Below are positions 26,099 through 34,714 of a DNA stretch of 64,000 nt, one piece after another. Position 1 is the first letter of the stretch. Every line of letters begins with the position of its first letter. The stretch lies in NCBI RefSeq assembly GCF_037152535.1, contig NZ_JBBCMA010000001.1:744001-808000 (forward strand), read 5' to 3'. Below the pieces are notes generated by a model that saw only the letters and a list, made by a program, of their open reading frames with translations, did no database searches and had not been told where the DNA came from. Source of the stretch: Leclercia sp. AS011 (GTDB taxonomy: Bacteria; Pseudomonadota; Gammaproteobacteria; Enterobacterales; Enterobacteriaceae). Position numbers and translations under genes: made by a program.

Positions 26099-28372
26099 CT
26101 ATACCATGCGGATCTCTTTTGAACGCAGGGTGATGCGTACGGGCACCGATTTATACGACGGCGTGCCGCTCTCCTTATCAAGATAATTCAGCGGCACCAG
26201 CACGTTAGCCTCCGGGTAGTAGGCGGCCACCGTGCCCGGCGCAATGCAGTAGGCCACCAGGGTGATGTCGTCGAGGCGCTGCTGGCTGTCGGGCAGGGCG
26301 GTGGTGATGTCCACCCGATCGCCATGCTCCAGCCCCAATTGCTGCATGTCCTCTTCGTTCATAAACAGCACGTCGCGACGGCCAAATACACCGCGATAGC
26401 GGTCATCGAGGGCGTAGATGGTGGTGTTGTACTGGTCGTGGCTGCGCAGGGTGACCAGGCGCAGGACGTTTTCACCTTCCCCCGGGCTGTTCTCCGCGAC
26501 GCCGTCAAACAGAGAGAACATCGCCTTACCGCTGGCGGTCGGCCAGACCCGCTCGGTCGGCGGCAGCGGCATGCGGAACCCGCCGGGCACCCGGATGCGG
26601 GCGTTGAAGTTCTCAAAGCCGGGTAGGGTCTGTTCGATGCGTTCCCGGATGCGGTCGTAATCGTCAACCAGCGCCAGCCAGTCGGTGTTGCTGTTGGTCA
26701 GGGTGGCGTGGGCAATCCCGGCGACAATCGCTGGCTCTGAGCGCAGCCACGGCGAGGCCGGTTTCAGCTTCCCGCTTGAGGCGTGCACCATCGACATGGA
26801 ATCTTCGACGGTGATCGACTGCTGGCCGCCGCGCTGCATGTCCAGCTCGGTGCGGCCGAGGCAGGGCAGCAGCCAGGTCTCTTTGCCCACCAGCAGGTGA
26901 GTGCGGTTGAGCTTGGTGGCGATATGCACGCTGAGATCCAGCGTCTTCAGGGCCGGGAAGGCTTTATCGTGATCGGGCATCGCCACGGCAAAATTGCCCC
27001 CGAGACAGAGCAGCGCTTTGGCCTCGCCGTCGATCATCGCCTGAGCGGCCTGCACCGCGTCGTGACCAGGTGCAGCGGGCGGGGTAAAGCCAAACACCGA
27101 GCCCAGCCGGTCGAGGAAGGCGGCGGTCGGTTTTTCGGTGATCCCCACCGTGCGGTTGCCCTGCACGTTGGAGTGGCCGCGCAGCGGGCAGATGCCCGCC
27201 CCGGGCTTGCCGATATTGCCGCGCAGCAGCAGCAGGTCAGCAATCAGGCGTACGTTGGCGGTGCCCTTGTTGTGCTGGGTGATCCCCATCCCGTAGGTGA
27301 TGATGGTGGCGCTCGATTTGGCGTAGATCTGCGCCACCTTCTCCAGATCGGCGCGGGTGAGTCCGGACTCGCGTTCAATGTCTTCCCAGGAGGTGGCGGC
27401 GATATCGGCGGCAAACGCCGCGAACCCCTGGGTCTGGCTGGCGATAAAGTCGTGATCCAGCGCGTCCAGCACCAGCAGATGCTTCGCGATCCCTTTTAAC
27501 GCGGCGGCATCGCCCCCGGCTTTCACCTGGTAATAAGTAGAGGCGATGTCGGTGGCGCTGTATGTCGCCATCTCTCGGACGTTTTGCGGGTCGGCAAAGC
27601 GCTCCAGGGCGGTTTCACGCAGCGGATTAAAGACGATAATCGGTACGCCGCGGCGGGCAAGTTCGTGCAGGGTGCCCATCATCCGCGGGTGGTTGGTGCC
27701 CGGGTTGTGGCCGATAGAGATCACCAGTTCGGTGTGGTCAAAATCCTCCAGCGAGACGGTGCCTTTACCAATGCCGATGGAGCGGGGCAGACCGACGCTG
27801 GTGGCCTGATGGCACATGTTGGAGCAGTCAGGGAAGTTATTGGTGCCCAGTTCACGGGCAAACAGCTGATACAGGAATGCGGCTTCGTTCGAGGCGCGCC
27901 CGGATGTGTAGAACTCCACCTGATTCGGTGCCAGGCCGCGCAGTACCTCCCCGATTTGGGCAAAAGCCTCATCCCACTCCACCGGGCGGAAGGTGTCGCT
28001 CTGCGGATCGTACTTCATGGGATGGGTCAGACGGCCATAGCCCTCCAGCTCAAAATCGCTCTTCGCCCACAGGGTACTGACGCTGTGCTCCGCGAAAAAT
28101 GCCGGGGTGACGCGCTTCGTGGTCGCCTCCCAGGTCACCGCTTTGGCACCGTTCTCGCAAAACTGGAAGGTGGATTTGTGCTCTTTGTCCGGCCAGGCGC
28201 AGCCGGGACAGTCAAAGCCGTCCGGCTGATTGGTACGCAGCAGGGTGGCAGGGGCGTCAAATGCGTCCATCTGCGTGCGCACGGCAATCGCCGTGGCTTT
28301 TAAGGCTCCCCAGCCGCCTGCCGGCCCGGCGTAATGGTGGATCCCCGGAACCGCTCTTCTGTTGTTACTCAT
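26099..28372 (-). CDS. Molybdopterin oxidoreductase, FdhF/YdeP alpha-subunit type
   Basis: A 757-residue cytoplasmic oxidoreductase of the family named for E. coli YdeP (oxidoreductase alpha subunit, formate-dehydrogenase-like). It has a cysteine-containing N-terminus (C55-PG-C58, C72), the MGD-binding core (SGRASNEAAFLYQ; HNPGTNHPRM; GMGITQHNKGTANVRLI; LRGHSNVQGNRTVGI) and a C-terminal molybdopterin-dinucleotide domain (DRYRGVFGRRDVLFMN). A cysteine at 187 (NMCHQ) stands near the usual metal-ligand position. The start at 28372 is preceded by AGGAG, whereas the frame is open to 28450. It overlaps the upstream Ves gene by 8 bases. The physiological substrate is unknown; E. coli YdeP is linked to acid resistance. 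Confidence 0.85.
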   Translation of the reverse strand: MSNNRRAVPGIHHYAGPAGGWGALKATAIAVRTQMDAFDAPATLLRTNQPDGFDCPGCAWPDKEHKSTFQFCENGAKAVTWEATTKRVTPAFFAEHSVSTLWAKSDFELEGYGRLTHPMKYDPQSDTFRPVEWDEAFAQIGEVLRGLAPNQVEFYTSGRASNEAAFLYQLFARELGTNNFPDCSNMCHQATSVGLPRSIGIGKGTVSLEDFDHTELVISIGHNPGTNHPRMMGTLHELARRGVPIIVFNPLRETALERFADPQNVREMATYSATDIASTYYQVKAGGDAAALKGIAKHLLVLDALDHDFIASQTQGFAAFAADIAATSWEDIERESGLTRADLEKVAQIYAKSSATIITYGMGITQHNKGTANVRLIADLLLLRGNIGKPGAGICPLRGHSNVQGNRTVGITEKPTAAFLDRLGSVFGFTPPAAPGHDAVQAAQAMIDGEAKALLCLGGNFAVAMPDHDKAFPALKTLDLSVHIATKLNRTHLLVGKETWLLPCLGRTELDMQRGGQQSITVEDSMSMVHASSGKLKPASPWLRSEPAIVAGIAHATLTNSNTDWLALVDDYDRIRERIEQTLPGFENFNARIRVPGGFRMPLPPTERVWPTASGKAMFSLFDGVAENSPGEGENVLRLVTLRSHDQYNTTIYALDDRYRGVFGRRDVLFMNEEDMQQLGLEHGDRVDITTALPDSQQRLDDITLVAYCIAPGTVAAYYPEANVLVPLNYLDKESGTPSYKSVPVRITLRSKEIRMV

Positions 28373-28937
28373 CTGAACTCCTGTGTGGTATCTCGTCATG
28401 GCGGTGGATCTCCGCCAGCAGCAGCGACGCCTGCTCAGAGTGTGGCACAAGCTCGCCCGGCGTCTCCCCCTGCCACCAGATCCCGCTGGCGGGTGAATAG
28501 TTTTTTCCGGCTAACCGCCAGTGGCCATTAAGCACATACGCGATGCCTTCCGCGCCGGGCCGCAGAGTACTGCTGGCAATACTCACCTGCGCGCTGGCCC
28601 GGCTGCGCTGGGTCATCACGTTAAAGTCCATGCCCGGCCCGGTGCTCCCCTCGCTGGCAAGCGGCCACTCCCCCGGAAAAGCCCAGGGCACGCCGGGCTC
28701 AAGGCGGTGGAGCAGATCCTCGCCGCGCAGCCACAGCCCGGACCCGGCGAGCAACATAATCACCCGGTCAACGCCGGGGAAGAGGGAGAAGGGGCCATCC
28801 TGGCCGAGCGTGGCGATGCTGGCTCGCCACAGAAAGGGGGCATCCGCCGAGGGGATGCGGAGGATCTCCCGGGTTTCGCCCGCCCCGTTTTTCCACGGAG
28901 TGACCGGCAGGGAAGCAAGCGTAAAGGGGGTAATCAT
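28365..28937 (-). CDS. ves: Ves/HutD-family cupin protein
   Basis: A 190-residue protein of the HutD/Ves cupin family: TPWKNGAGETREI, PFLWRASIATLGQDGPFSLFPGVDR, LLAGSGLWL and MDFNVMTQR match E. coli Ves and Pseudomonas HutD. The role in the cell is not firmly known. HutD has been proposed to monitor a histidine-utilisation intermediate, and Ves is described as stress-induced. The ATG at 28937 gives the family N-terminus; an upstream ATG at 28997 also exists. It is the first gene of a two-gene unit with the oxidoreductase and is divergent from a nucleobase permease gene. Confidence 0.82.
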   Translation of the reverse strand: MITPFTLASLPVTPWKNGAGETREILRIPSADAPFLWRASIATLGQDGPFSLFPGVDRVIMLLAGSGLWLRGEDLLHRLEPGVPWAFPGEWPLASEGSTGPGMDFNVMTQRSRASAQVSIASSTLRPGAEGIAYVLNGHWRLAGKNYSPASGIWWQGETPGELVPHSEQASLLLAEIHRHDEIPHRSSDE

Positions 28938-29068
28938 ATCCGTTTGACCCTGATTGTGGGGGGTTAAGGATTCATCTGTGCTACAGATGCTTTTCAAAAT
29001 AATTACAAATTATTCACAGTTCAGTTCACAAATCCATCATCAGATCCGTGTCGGCAGATGTCAATGGT

Positions 29069-29078
29069 TGTATATACA
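29069..29078. promoter_or_regulatory. Perfect palindrome TGTATATACA (HutC/GntR-type operator candidate)
   Basis: A 10-base perfect palindrome of the form TGTA-N2-TACA lies in the 216-base divergent region between ves and the NCS1 permease gene. GntR-family regulators of the HutC type bind this pattern. The regulator is not encoded in the window. Confidence 0.45.
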
Positions 29079-29153
29079 TGAGCTGTCAGGTGGCATTTCC
29101 TGACGCAGGCAGGGTGTCTGACGGCCATTAATCATCCATTCAGAGAGGAAACT

Positions 29154-30590
29154 ATGTCGTCTTTTTCGTCTTCAGAAGCGCAGTCAAAGAAAAACGGGAC
29201 GCGGTTGTCGGAAACCCGCTCCATCGATTACATCCCGGATAATGAACGCCACGGCCACCCTTTCAGTCAGTTTACACTGTGGTTTGGCGGCAACCTGCAG
29301 ATCACCGCCATTGTGACCGGGGCGCTGGCAGTGGTGCTGGGCGGCGATGTGGTGTGGTCGATTATTGGCCTGCTGGTGGGGCAGATACTCGGGGCGACGG
29401 TGATGTCGTTCCATGCCCTGCAGGGGCCGCGTCTGGGTCTGCCGCAGATGATCATCAGCCGCGCCCAGTTTGGCGTGCTCGGCGCGGTGATCCCGCTGGT
29501 GCTGGTGTGCGTGATGTACGTCGGTTTCTCCGCCAGCGGCACGGTGCTGGCCGGACAGGCGATGGCGAAACTGCTGTCGGTGTCCAACGTGGCGGGGATG
29601 ATCCTGTTCAGCGCGATCATTATCGTGATTGCGGTGCTGGGCTATCGCGTGATCCACAAGCTCGGCAAGGTGGCGAGCGTGGTGGGGGTGCTGGCGTTTA
29701 TCTATCTGTTTATCGCCCTGCTGATGTCCAGCGACCTCGGCGCAATTGCGCAGAATAACCACTTCTCAATGCCGATGTTCCTGCTGGCGGTGTCGCTCTC
29801 TTCCTCCTGGCAGATCGCCTTTTGCCCCTACGTGTCGGACTACTCACGCTATCTGCCGTGCGACGTCTCCGGGGTGAAAACCTTCTTCTCGGTCTTCAGC
29901 GGCACGGTGCTGGGCACCCAGGCCTCGATGACCCTCGGGGTGATCACCGCCGCGATTGCCGGCAGCGCCTTCAAAGGGCATGAGGTGAGCTATATCGTCG
30001 GGCTGGGTAAAAGCGAAGCCATGGCGATGGTGATCTATTTTGCGATCTGCTTCGGCAAAATCACTTTCACCACCCTCAACGCCTACGGCAGCTTTATGTC
30101 GCTGACCACCATCGTGTCGGGTTTCCGCAACCAGACCACCCTGAGCCAGAGAAGCCGGGTGATCTTTGTGGTGCTGATGGTGACTATCTCCTGCGTGATT
30201 GCGCTGCTCAGCGAACCGGCATTCCTGAAACACTTCACCCATTTCCTGCTGTTCCTGCTGGCGTTCTTCGTGCCCTGGAGCGCCATCAGCCTGACCGACT
30301 ACTTTATTATCTCCCGTAAAGCGGTGGATATTCCGGCGCTGTTCGACCCGCGGGCACGCTACGGTTACTGGAATATGTTTGGTATCACCGTCTATGCCAT
30401 CGGGGTGCTGATCCAGCTGCCGTTTATTGAGAACCCGCTCTATCACGGTTCCCTGACGTGGATTTTTGCCGACAACGACGTGTCGTGGATCATCGGCTGG
30501 TTCTGCACGGCGGCGCTGTACTATGCGTTCCGGCGTTTTGACCGTCGGGTGCTGCCGGCACAGACGATCTATCCGGCGACGGGCAGGTAA
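29154..30590 (+). CDS. NCS1-family purine/cytosine (nucleobase) permease
   Basis: A 478-residue inner-membrane permease with about twelve hydrophobic segments. NCS1 features are visible: FTLWFGGNLQITAIVTGA near the first helix, the LGLPQMIISRAQFGVLGAVIP loop, and APYVSDYSRY-like FCPYVSDYSRYLP around residue 225, typical of the purine-cytosine permease group. It should take up a nucleobase or related heterocycle with a proton or sodium ion. It is not E. coli CodB itself. GAGAGGAAA precedes the ATG at 29154. Divergent from ves and the oxidoreductase, with a shared control region; a bidirectional terminator follows. Confidence 0.85.
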   Translation: MSSFSSSEAQSKKNGTRLSETRSIDYIPDNERHGHPFSQFTLWFGGNLQITAIVTGALAVVLGGDVVWSIIGLLVGQILGATVMSFHALQGPRLGLPQMIISRAQFGVLGAVIPLVLVCVMYVGFSASGTVLAGQAMAKLLSVSNVAGMILFSAIIIVIAVLGYRVIHKLGKVASVVGVLAFIYLFIALLMSSDLGAIAQNNHFSMPMFLLAVSLSSSWQIAFCPYVSDYSRYLPCDVSGVKTFFSVFSGTVLGTQASMTLGVITAAIAGSAFKGHEVSYIVGLGKSEAMAMVIYFAICFGKITFTTLNAYGSFMSLTTIVSGFRNQTTLSQRSRVIFVVLMVTISCVIALLSEPAFLKHFTHFLLFLLAFFVPWSAISLTDYFIISRKAVDIPALFDPRARYGYWNMFGITVYAIGVLIQLPFIENPLYHGSLTWIFADNDVSWIIGWFCTAALYYAFRRFDRRVLPAQTIYPATGR

Positions 30591-30599
30591 GGGGAGTGC

Positions 30600-30637
30600 C
30601 CGCGACCCCACAGGTTATACGGGGTCGCGGTTGTTTT
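30600..30637. terminator. Bidirectional terminator between the permease and rhodanese genes
   Basis: A 10-bp perfect stem, CCGCGACCCC (30600-30609) with GGGGTCGCGG (30621-30630), is followed by TTGTTTT on the plus strand. The two genes converge here. Confidence 0.85.
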
Positions 30638-31031
30638 ACCGATCGTTAAACGCAAAACCTTCGTCGGCCCATCCGGTCATGCCACCAATCATGATTTTCA
30701 CCGGGCGACCCAGCTGCGCCAGCTTCAGCGCTGCCCGATCGGCGCCGTTGCAGTGCGGCCCGGCGCAGTAGACCACAAACAGGGTATCGGCTGGCCACTC
30801 TGCCATCCGCTGGGCGGTGATCTCCCGATGGGGCAGATGCAGGGCTCCGGGGATATGGCGGCGGGCGAAGGTTTCCGGGCTGCCCACCACGTGCAGCAGC
30901 ACAAAATCCCTGTCCCCCTCCTGGAAGGCGCTCCAGACATCGGCGCAGTCGGTCTCCACGCTCAGGCGTTGTAAAAAATGGTTCGCTGCAATCTCTGCTG
31001 TCGCCGCCGGGTAATCAGTCACATAGCTCAT
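30636..31031 (-). CDS. Single-domain rhodanese-like sulfurtransferase
   Basis: A 131-residue single rhodanese domain: HVVGSPETFARRHIPGALHLPHREI is the typical CH2A-like part and VVYCAGPHCNGADRAA the active-site loop with C89; a second cysteine, C94, sits in the same loop. Such proteins move sulfane sulfur or act in detoxification; the partner is unknown. The ATG at 31031 has an excellent ribosome binding site (GAGGAGGAAATT). It is transcribed divergently from an FtrA-like regulator gene, 109 bases away, which probably controls it. Confidence 0.88.
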   Translation of the reverse strand: MSYVTDYPAATAEIAANHFLQRLSVETDCADVWSAFQEGDRDFVLLHVVGSPETFARRHIPGALHLPHREITAQRMAEWPADTLFVVYCAGPHCNGADRAALKLAQLGRPVKIMIGGMTGWADEGFAFNDR

Positions 31032-31140
31032 AATTTCCTCCTCGATTGAGGTTTTACTCTACGGCGGCAACGCGGTTTTGACAGCTGGCAGAAATGCCAT
31101 ATACCATCGAGATCATGACAAAAATCCTCTGAGAGCGGTG

Positions 31141-32103
31141 ATGAATAATCCTCTGGTGGTGGCGCTGGCCTATGACGGCTTATGTACGTTTGAATTCGGC
31201 ATTGCGGTAGAAATCTTTGGCCTGGCCCGCCCTGAAATGGGGGATAACTGGTATCGCTTCGCGGTGGCGGGTGTCGAGCCGGGAGAGTTGCGCGCCACGG
31301 GGGGCATCCGGCTGATGGTCGACGGCGGGCTGGAACTGCTGGATCAGGCCGGAACCATAATCGTTCCCGGCTGGCGGGGCGCGGATGTCCCGGTGCCCGC
31401 CGCGCTGTGCCAGCAGCTTGTTGCGGCCCATCAGCGTGGGGCGCGGATCCTGTCCATCTGCTCTGGGGTCTTTGTGCTTGCCGCCGCAGGGTTACTCGAC
31501 AACCGTCAGGCCACTACCCACTGGCGCTACACTGACCTGCTGCGACAGCGTTATCCCGCCATTCAGGTGACACCTGACGTGCTGTATATCGATAACGGGG
31601 ATGTGCTGACCTCCGCCGGGAGCGCGGCGGGTATCGACCTGTGTCTGCATCTGGTGCGTCGGGATTATGGCAGCGTGGCGGCAAACCAGGTGGCGCGTCG
31701 GCTGGTGGTGTCGCCGCATCGCGATGGCGGCCAGGCCCAGTTTATTCAGCAGGCGGTACCCGTTGCCTATGAAGGCCACCGGCTTGGCGCGCTCTTTGAT
31801 TATCTGCTTGAAAACCTTGCAACTCCGCACAGCGTCGAGTCGCTGGCGAAATTTGTTGGCATGAGTCCACGTACCTTTTTGCGCCGTTTTGCGGCGACCA
31901 CCGGTAAAACCCCTGCCCAGTGGCTGTTGAACGCCCGCCTGAGCCGCAGCCAGGATCTGCTGGAGAACAGCCAGCTGTCGATAGAGCGGATTGCTGAGCA
32001 GGTGGGGTTTGGCAGCGTGGCGACCATGCGCCATCACTTCAGAAATCAGCTGGCGACGACGCCTGCAGCGTACCGGAGAGGGTTTGCTGAACCCGCGCGG
32101 TGA
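31141..32103 (+). CDS. ftrA: FtrA-like GlxA/AraC-family transcriptional regulator
   Basis: A 320-residue regulator with an N-terminal DJ-1/PfpI-like domain (about 5-170; SICSGVFVLAAAGLLDNRQATTHW) and a C-terminal AraC-type double helix-turn-helix (about 215-315; SVESLAKFVGMSPRTFLRRF, IERIAEQVGFGSVATMRHHF). This is the GlxA/FtrA layout. The frame is open to 31078, but ATG 31141 gives the family N-terminus MNNPLVVALAYDGLCTFEFG. It is divergent from the rhodanese gene, so that gene is the likely target (inference). Converges with the lacI-type gene across a terminator. Confidence 0.86.
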   Translation: MNNPLVVALAYDGLCTFEFGIAVEIFGLARPEMGDNWYRFAVAGVEPGELRATGGIRLMVDGGLELLDQAGTIIVPGWRGADVPVPAALCQQLVAAHQRGARILSICSGVFVLAAAGLLDNRQATTHWRYTDLLRQRYPAIQVTPDVLYIDNGDVLTSAGSAAGIDLCLHLVRRDYGSVAANQVARRLVVSPHRDGGQAQFIQQAVPVAYEGHRLGALFDYLLENLATPHSVESLAKFVGMSPRTFLRRFAATTGKTPAQWLLNARLSRSQDLLENSQLSIERIAEQVGFGSVATMRHHFRNQLATTPAAYRRGFAEPAR

Positions 32104-32118
32104 ACCATTGAGACAGGG

Positions 32119-32140
32119 CAGCCGCAGGCGCGGCTGTTTT
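32119..32140. terminator. Terminator between ftrA-like and lacI-type genes
   Basis: CAGCCGC (32119-32125) pairs with GCGGCTG (32130-32136) across a 4-base loop and is followed by TTTT. The genes converge here. Confidence 0.75.
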
Positions 32141-33158
32141 ATCCCTTTCCATTCACCGTCACCGAATCACGTAAAATAAACTCCGCAGGCATAACGCAGC
32201 TGTCGGGAGTGCTATCCGGGGTTGCCGCGAGCACTCTCGCCACCGCTTCCTGACCCTGGGCATCTAAATCAAGCCGCACCGTGGTGAGCGCAGGAATAAA
32301 AAACGCGCTTTCATAACTGTCATCGTAGCCAATGACGGAAACCTGCCGGGGGACCGCGATGCCCGCCTTATTCAACGCGCTTAGCGCGCCCAGCGCCATC
32401 TGGTCGTTCCCCACCAGCAGGGCGCTAAATGCCGTTTTATCGTCGAGGAGCTCGCGTGCACCGTCGTAACCGCTTTGGGCATCCCAGGTACCGAAAATAA
32501 CGGCCGCAGGCGTTATGCCGAAAGTTGCCAGGCTGCTCAACCAGTTTTCCAGACGCAATGTAGCCGAAACAGAATTCTGCGGGCCAGGCATCAGCGCAAT
32601 GTTGCTGTGTCCCAGTTCGCATAGGCGTTTAACGCTCTCCTGAGTGCCGTTGGCGGGATCAAAGATGACATGAAACACCCCGCTGTCCGGTGCCACATCG
32701 AGAAACAGGCAGGTAACATCGCAATTATGCTCAGCCAGCTCCCGGGCGGGCGGGGTCTCCAGCGGAACGTTAATCAGAATTTTTTCGATAAACTGCGATT
32801 TGAAGTCGTTAATGGATTGCTGAATGGCCGTGGGGTCAGCGTCATCAATCATCGAAATCAGAACCTGGTAGCCCGCCTCACGGGCGTGCTTTTTCACGGA
32901 TGCGGCGATTTGCGATGGCGCATGCAGCGCAAGGGAGGTGGTCACTAACCCCAGCGTCTGGGTGCGTTTCCCCACCAGCTGTTGCGCCAGGCGATTTGGA
33001 ACGTAGCGCAGATCTTCAATCGCCTGTTCAACCCGGATACGCGTTTTCTCAGCCACGTTCACCGATTTATTAAGAACCCGGGAGACGGTCTGATAAGAAA
33101 CCCCCGCCTGGCGAGCGACATCTTCCAGCGTCGCATTTCTGTTTTTGTTCACCCTCAA
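32139..33158 (-). CDS. LacI-family repressor of the galactoside operon
   Basis: A 339-residue LacI-type repressor. The DNA-binding headpiece is complete (TLEDVARQAGVSYQTVSRVLNKSVNVAEKTR, hinge YVPNRLAQQL), followed by a periplasmic-binding-protein-like sugar-sensing domain (about 65-330). It is divergent from a symporter and a GH42 beta-galactosidase gene and is therefore their likely repressor, induced by a galactoside. Two near-identical inverted operator candidates lie in the divergent region (33197-33216 and 33341-33360). Confidence 0.92.
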   Translation of the reverse strand: MRVNKNRNATLEDVARQAGVSYQTVSRVLNKSVNVAEKTRIRVEQAIEDLRYVPNRLAQQLVGKRTQTLGLVTTSLALHAPSQIAASVKKHAREAGYQVLISMIDDADPTAIQQSINDFKSQFIEKILINVPLETPPARELAEHNCDVTCLFLDVAPDSGVFHVIFDPANGTQESVKRLCELGHSNIALMPGPQNSVSATLRLENWLSSLATFGITPAAVIFGTWDAQSGYDGARELLDDKTAFSALLVGNDQMALGALSALNKAGIAVPRQVSVIGYDDSYESAFFIPALTTVRLDLDAQGQEAVARVLAATPDSTPDSCVMPAEFILRDSVTVNGKG

Positions 33159-33196
33159 TCCTTTCTCATAACCACCCTGTGAGCGAACAGTATATC

Positions 33197-33216
33197 AAAA
33201 TGTCATACGTTCACAT
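33197..33216 (-). promoter_or_regulatory. LacI-family operator candidate 1
   Basis: Read on the minus strand this 20-base site is ATGTGAACGTATGACATTTT. It matches the site at 33341 in 17 of 20 positions but in inverted orientation, and sits just upstream of the repressor gene. Confidence 0.6.
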
Positions 33217-33340
33217 GGCGTAATTTGGCGACATTGATCACCTTTTCCCGCTTTAAAAATTGCGTTCTGTGATGTTGATTGCAGTTTTCAGCAAGGAGAG
33301 TTGTTCGCGTCTTTTGTCAGGTATTGTATGTAACGCATTG

Positions 33341-33360
33341 ATGTGAACGTCATACATTTT
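33341..33360 (+). promoter_or_regulatory. LacI-family operator candidate 2
   Basis: ATGTGAACGTCATACATTTT on the plus strand, the inverted partner of the site at 33197 with centres about 144 bases apart. Two spaced operators fit repression by DNA looping. The site also lies within a larger TGTATG...CATACA inverted repeat beginning near 33335. Confidence 0.6.
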
Positions 33361-33470
33361 AAGGGCGACAACCCTGCGTCCTGCATAACTGTATTGAGAT
33401 GAACTAAAACAACGCCACTCGCTGAGCCTTCAGCGAAGCACCGATCCTGTTCCTTGTTGAGGAAGAAAAT

Positions 33471-34703
33471 ATGGTTACCGGTAAAAGGAACTACATCCTT
33501 TTAAGCATTTTCGATTTTCTCTACCTGTTTGCCTGGTCGTCAACGATGGCCTTTTTTGTTATCTGGACGACCCAGCATTTAGGCATCAGCGCCACCCAGA
33601 CGGGGTGGTTATATGCGATAAATGCCTTTATTGCGCTGACCATGCAGCCGTTCTTTGGTTATATCTCTGATAAATTTGGCACCAAAAAATCGCTCATCTT
33701 TTTAATTATTGCGCTGCTGCTGCCGGTCGGACCCTTCTTTATTTATGTCTATGCTCCCTTGCTGGTGAGCTCATTCTGGCTGGGGGCAATTCTGGGCGGC
33801 ATCTATCTGGGGGTGATTTTTAACTCCGGGTGCGGCGTTATCGACTCCTATATCGATAAAATATCCCGCCGTTATTCCTTCGAATATGGACGGGTGAGAA
33901 TGTGGGGCTCCCTGGGTTGGGCCGCCGCGGCCTATATTGTCGGGCGAAATATTAACGACAATCCTGATCTCTCGTTCTGGCTGGCCAGTATTGCCATCGT
34001 CTTAGCGGCTGGCTGCTTTATGCTGACCAAAATTACGGTCACGCTGGAAGAAGAAAAAATGACCTCGTCATTAAAAGCGGGTCATGTTCTTGAATTGATG
34101 AAAGACAAGCAGTTCTGGATGCTGATTATTTTTACGCTGTTCGTTACGCAAATTTATGACACCTACGACCAACAGTTTGCGCAGTATTTCTCTCTACAGT
34201 TCCCCACCGTTGACGAGGGCAATAAATGGTATGGCACCCTGGCATCAATTCAGGTGTGTGGCGAAACCTTATTCCTTGGGCTGATGCCATGGTTTGTGAA
34301 CCGCGTCGGCGCGAAGTGGGCGCTGGTAATTGCCGGGACCATTATGTCGGTGCGTATTCTGGGATCTGCAATTCCACTGGGTCCGGTCTGGATCGCCGCA
34401 GTCAAAATGATGCACGCCATTGAGAAACCCTTAATCCTGATCTCCGTCTTCAAATTTATCGCGCAGAATTTTGACCATAAGCTGTCGTCCACCATCTATT
34501 TACTGGTGCTGTTTGCGGCTTCTATTGCGACAACGGTCTACTCCCCGGTGGTCGGGCATTTATATGACACTATTGGCTTTGCCAATACCTATATCATTCT
34601 TGGCGTTGTCTCAGGACTCTTTACGCTGTTCTCCGTATTTTCTCTGCGGAATAAAAAAGACAAGGTTATTGCGCTTTCTCCAGAGAGAGAGTCTTTAGCA
34701 TAA
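33471..34703 (+). CDS. MFS oligosaccharide:H+ symporter (LacY/RafB family)
   Basis: A 410-residue, twelve-helix major-facilitator protein of the oligosaccharide:H+ symporter family. The N-terminus YILLSIFDFLYLFAWSSTMAFFVIWTTQHLGISATQTG, the loop SDKFGTKKSL, and EYGRVRMWGSLGWA (compare FEFGRARMFGCVGWA in LacY) are characteristic. It should bring in galactosides, cleaved by the GH42 enzyme encoded six to eleven bases downstream. Start at ATG 33471 after GAGGAAG. Regulated with the lacI-type repressor by context. Confidence 0.92.
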   Translation: MVTGKRNYILLSIFDFLYLFAWSSTMAFFVIWTTQHLGISATQTGWLYAINAFIALTMQPFFGYISDKFGTKKSLIFLIIALLLPVGPFFIYVYAPLLVSSFWLGAILGGIYLGVIFNSGCGVIDSYIDKISRRYSFEYGRVRMWGSLGWAAAAYIVGRNINDNPDLSFWLASIAIVLAAGCFMLTKITVTLEEEKMTSSLKAGHVLELMKDKQFWMLIIFTLFVTQIYDTYDQQFAQYFSLQFPTVDEGNKWYGTLASIQVCGETLFLGLMPWFVNRVGAKWALVIAGTIMSVRILGSAIPLGPVWIAAVKMMHAIEKPLILISVFKFIAQNFDHKLSSTIYLLVLFAASIATTVYSPVVGHLYDTIGFANTYIILGVVSGLFTLFSVFSLRNKKDKVIALSPERESLA

Positions 34704-34714
34704 GGGAGGTGGTG

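Larger units (their letters stand above)
33159..33470. other. Divergent control region of lacI-type and symporter genes
   Basis: 312 bases holding two operator candidates (listed separately) and the promoters of both genes. No exact promoter boxes are claimed. GAGGAAG at 33460-33466 is the ribosome binding site of the symporter gene. Confidence 0.6.

Noticed and set aside
27584..28303. A 239-codon plus-strand frame opposite the molybdopterin oxidoreductase gene
   Set aside because: The minus-strand product has clear family motifs throughout; the plus-strand translation has none.
31078..31140. Extended N-terminus of the FtrA-like regulator
   Set aside because: The extra 21 residues are not family-like and overlap the divergent promoter region; ATG 31141 gives the expected N-terminus.
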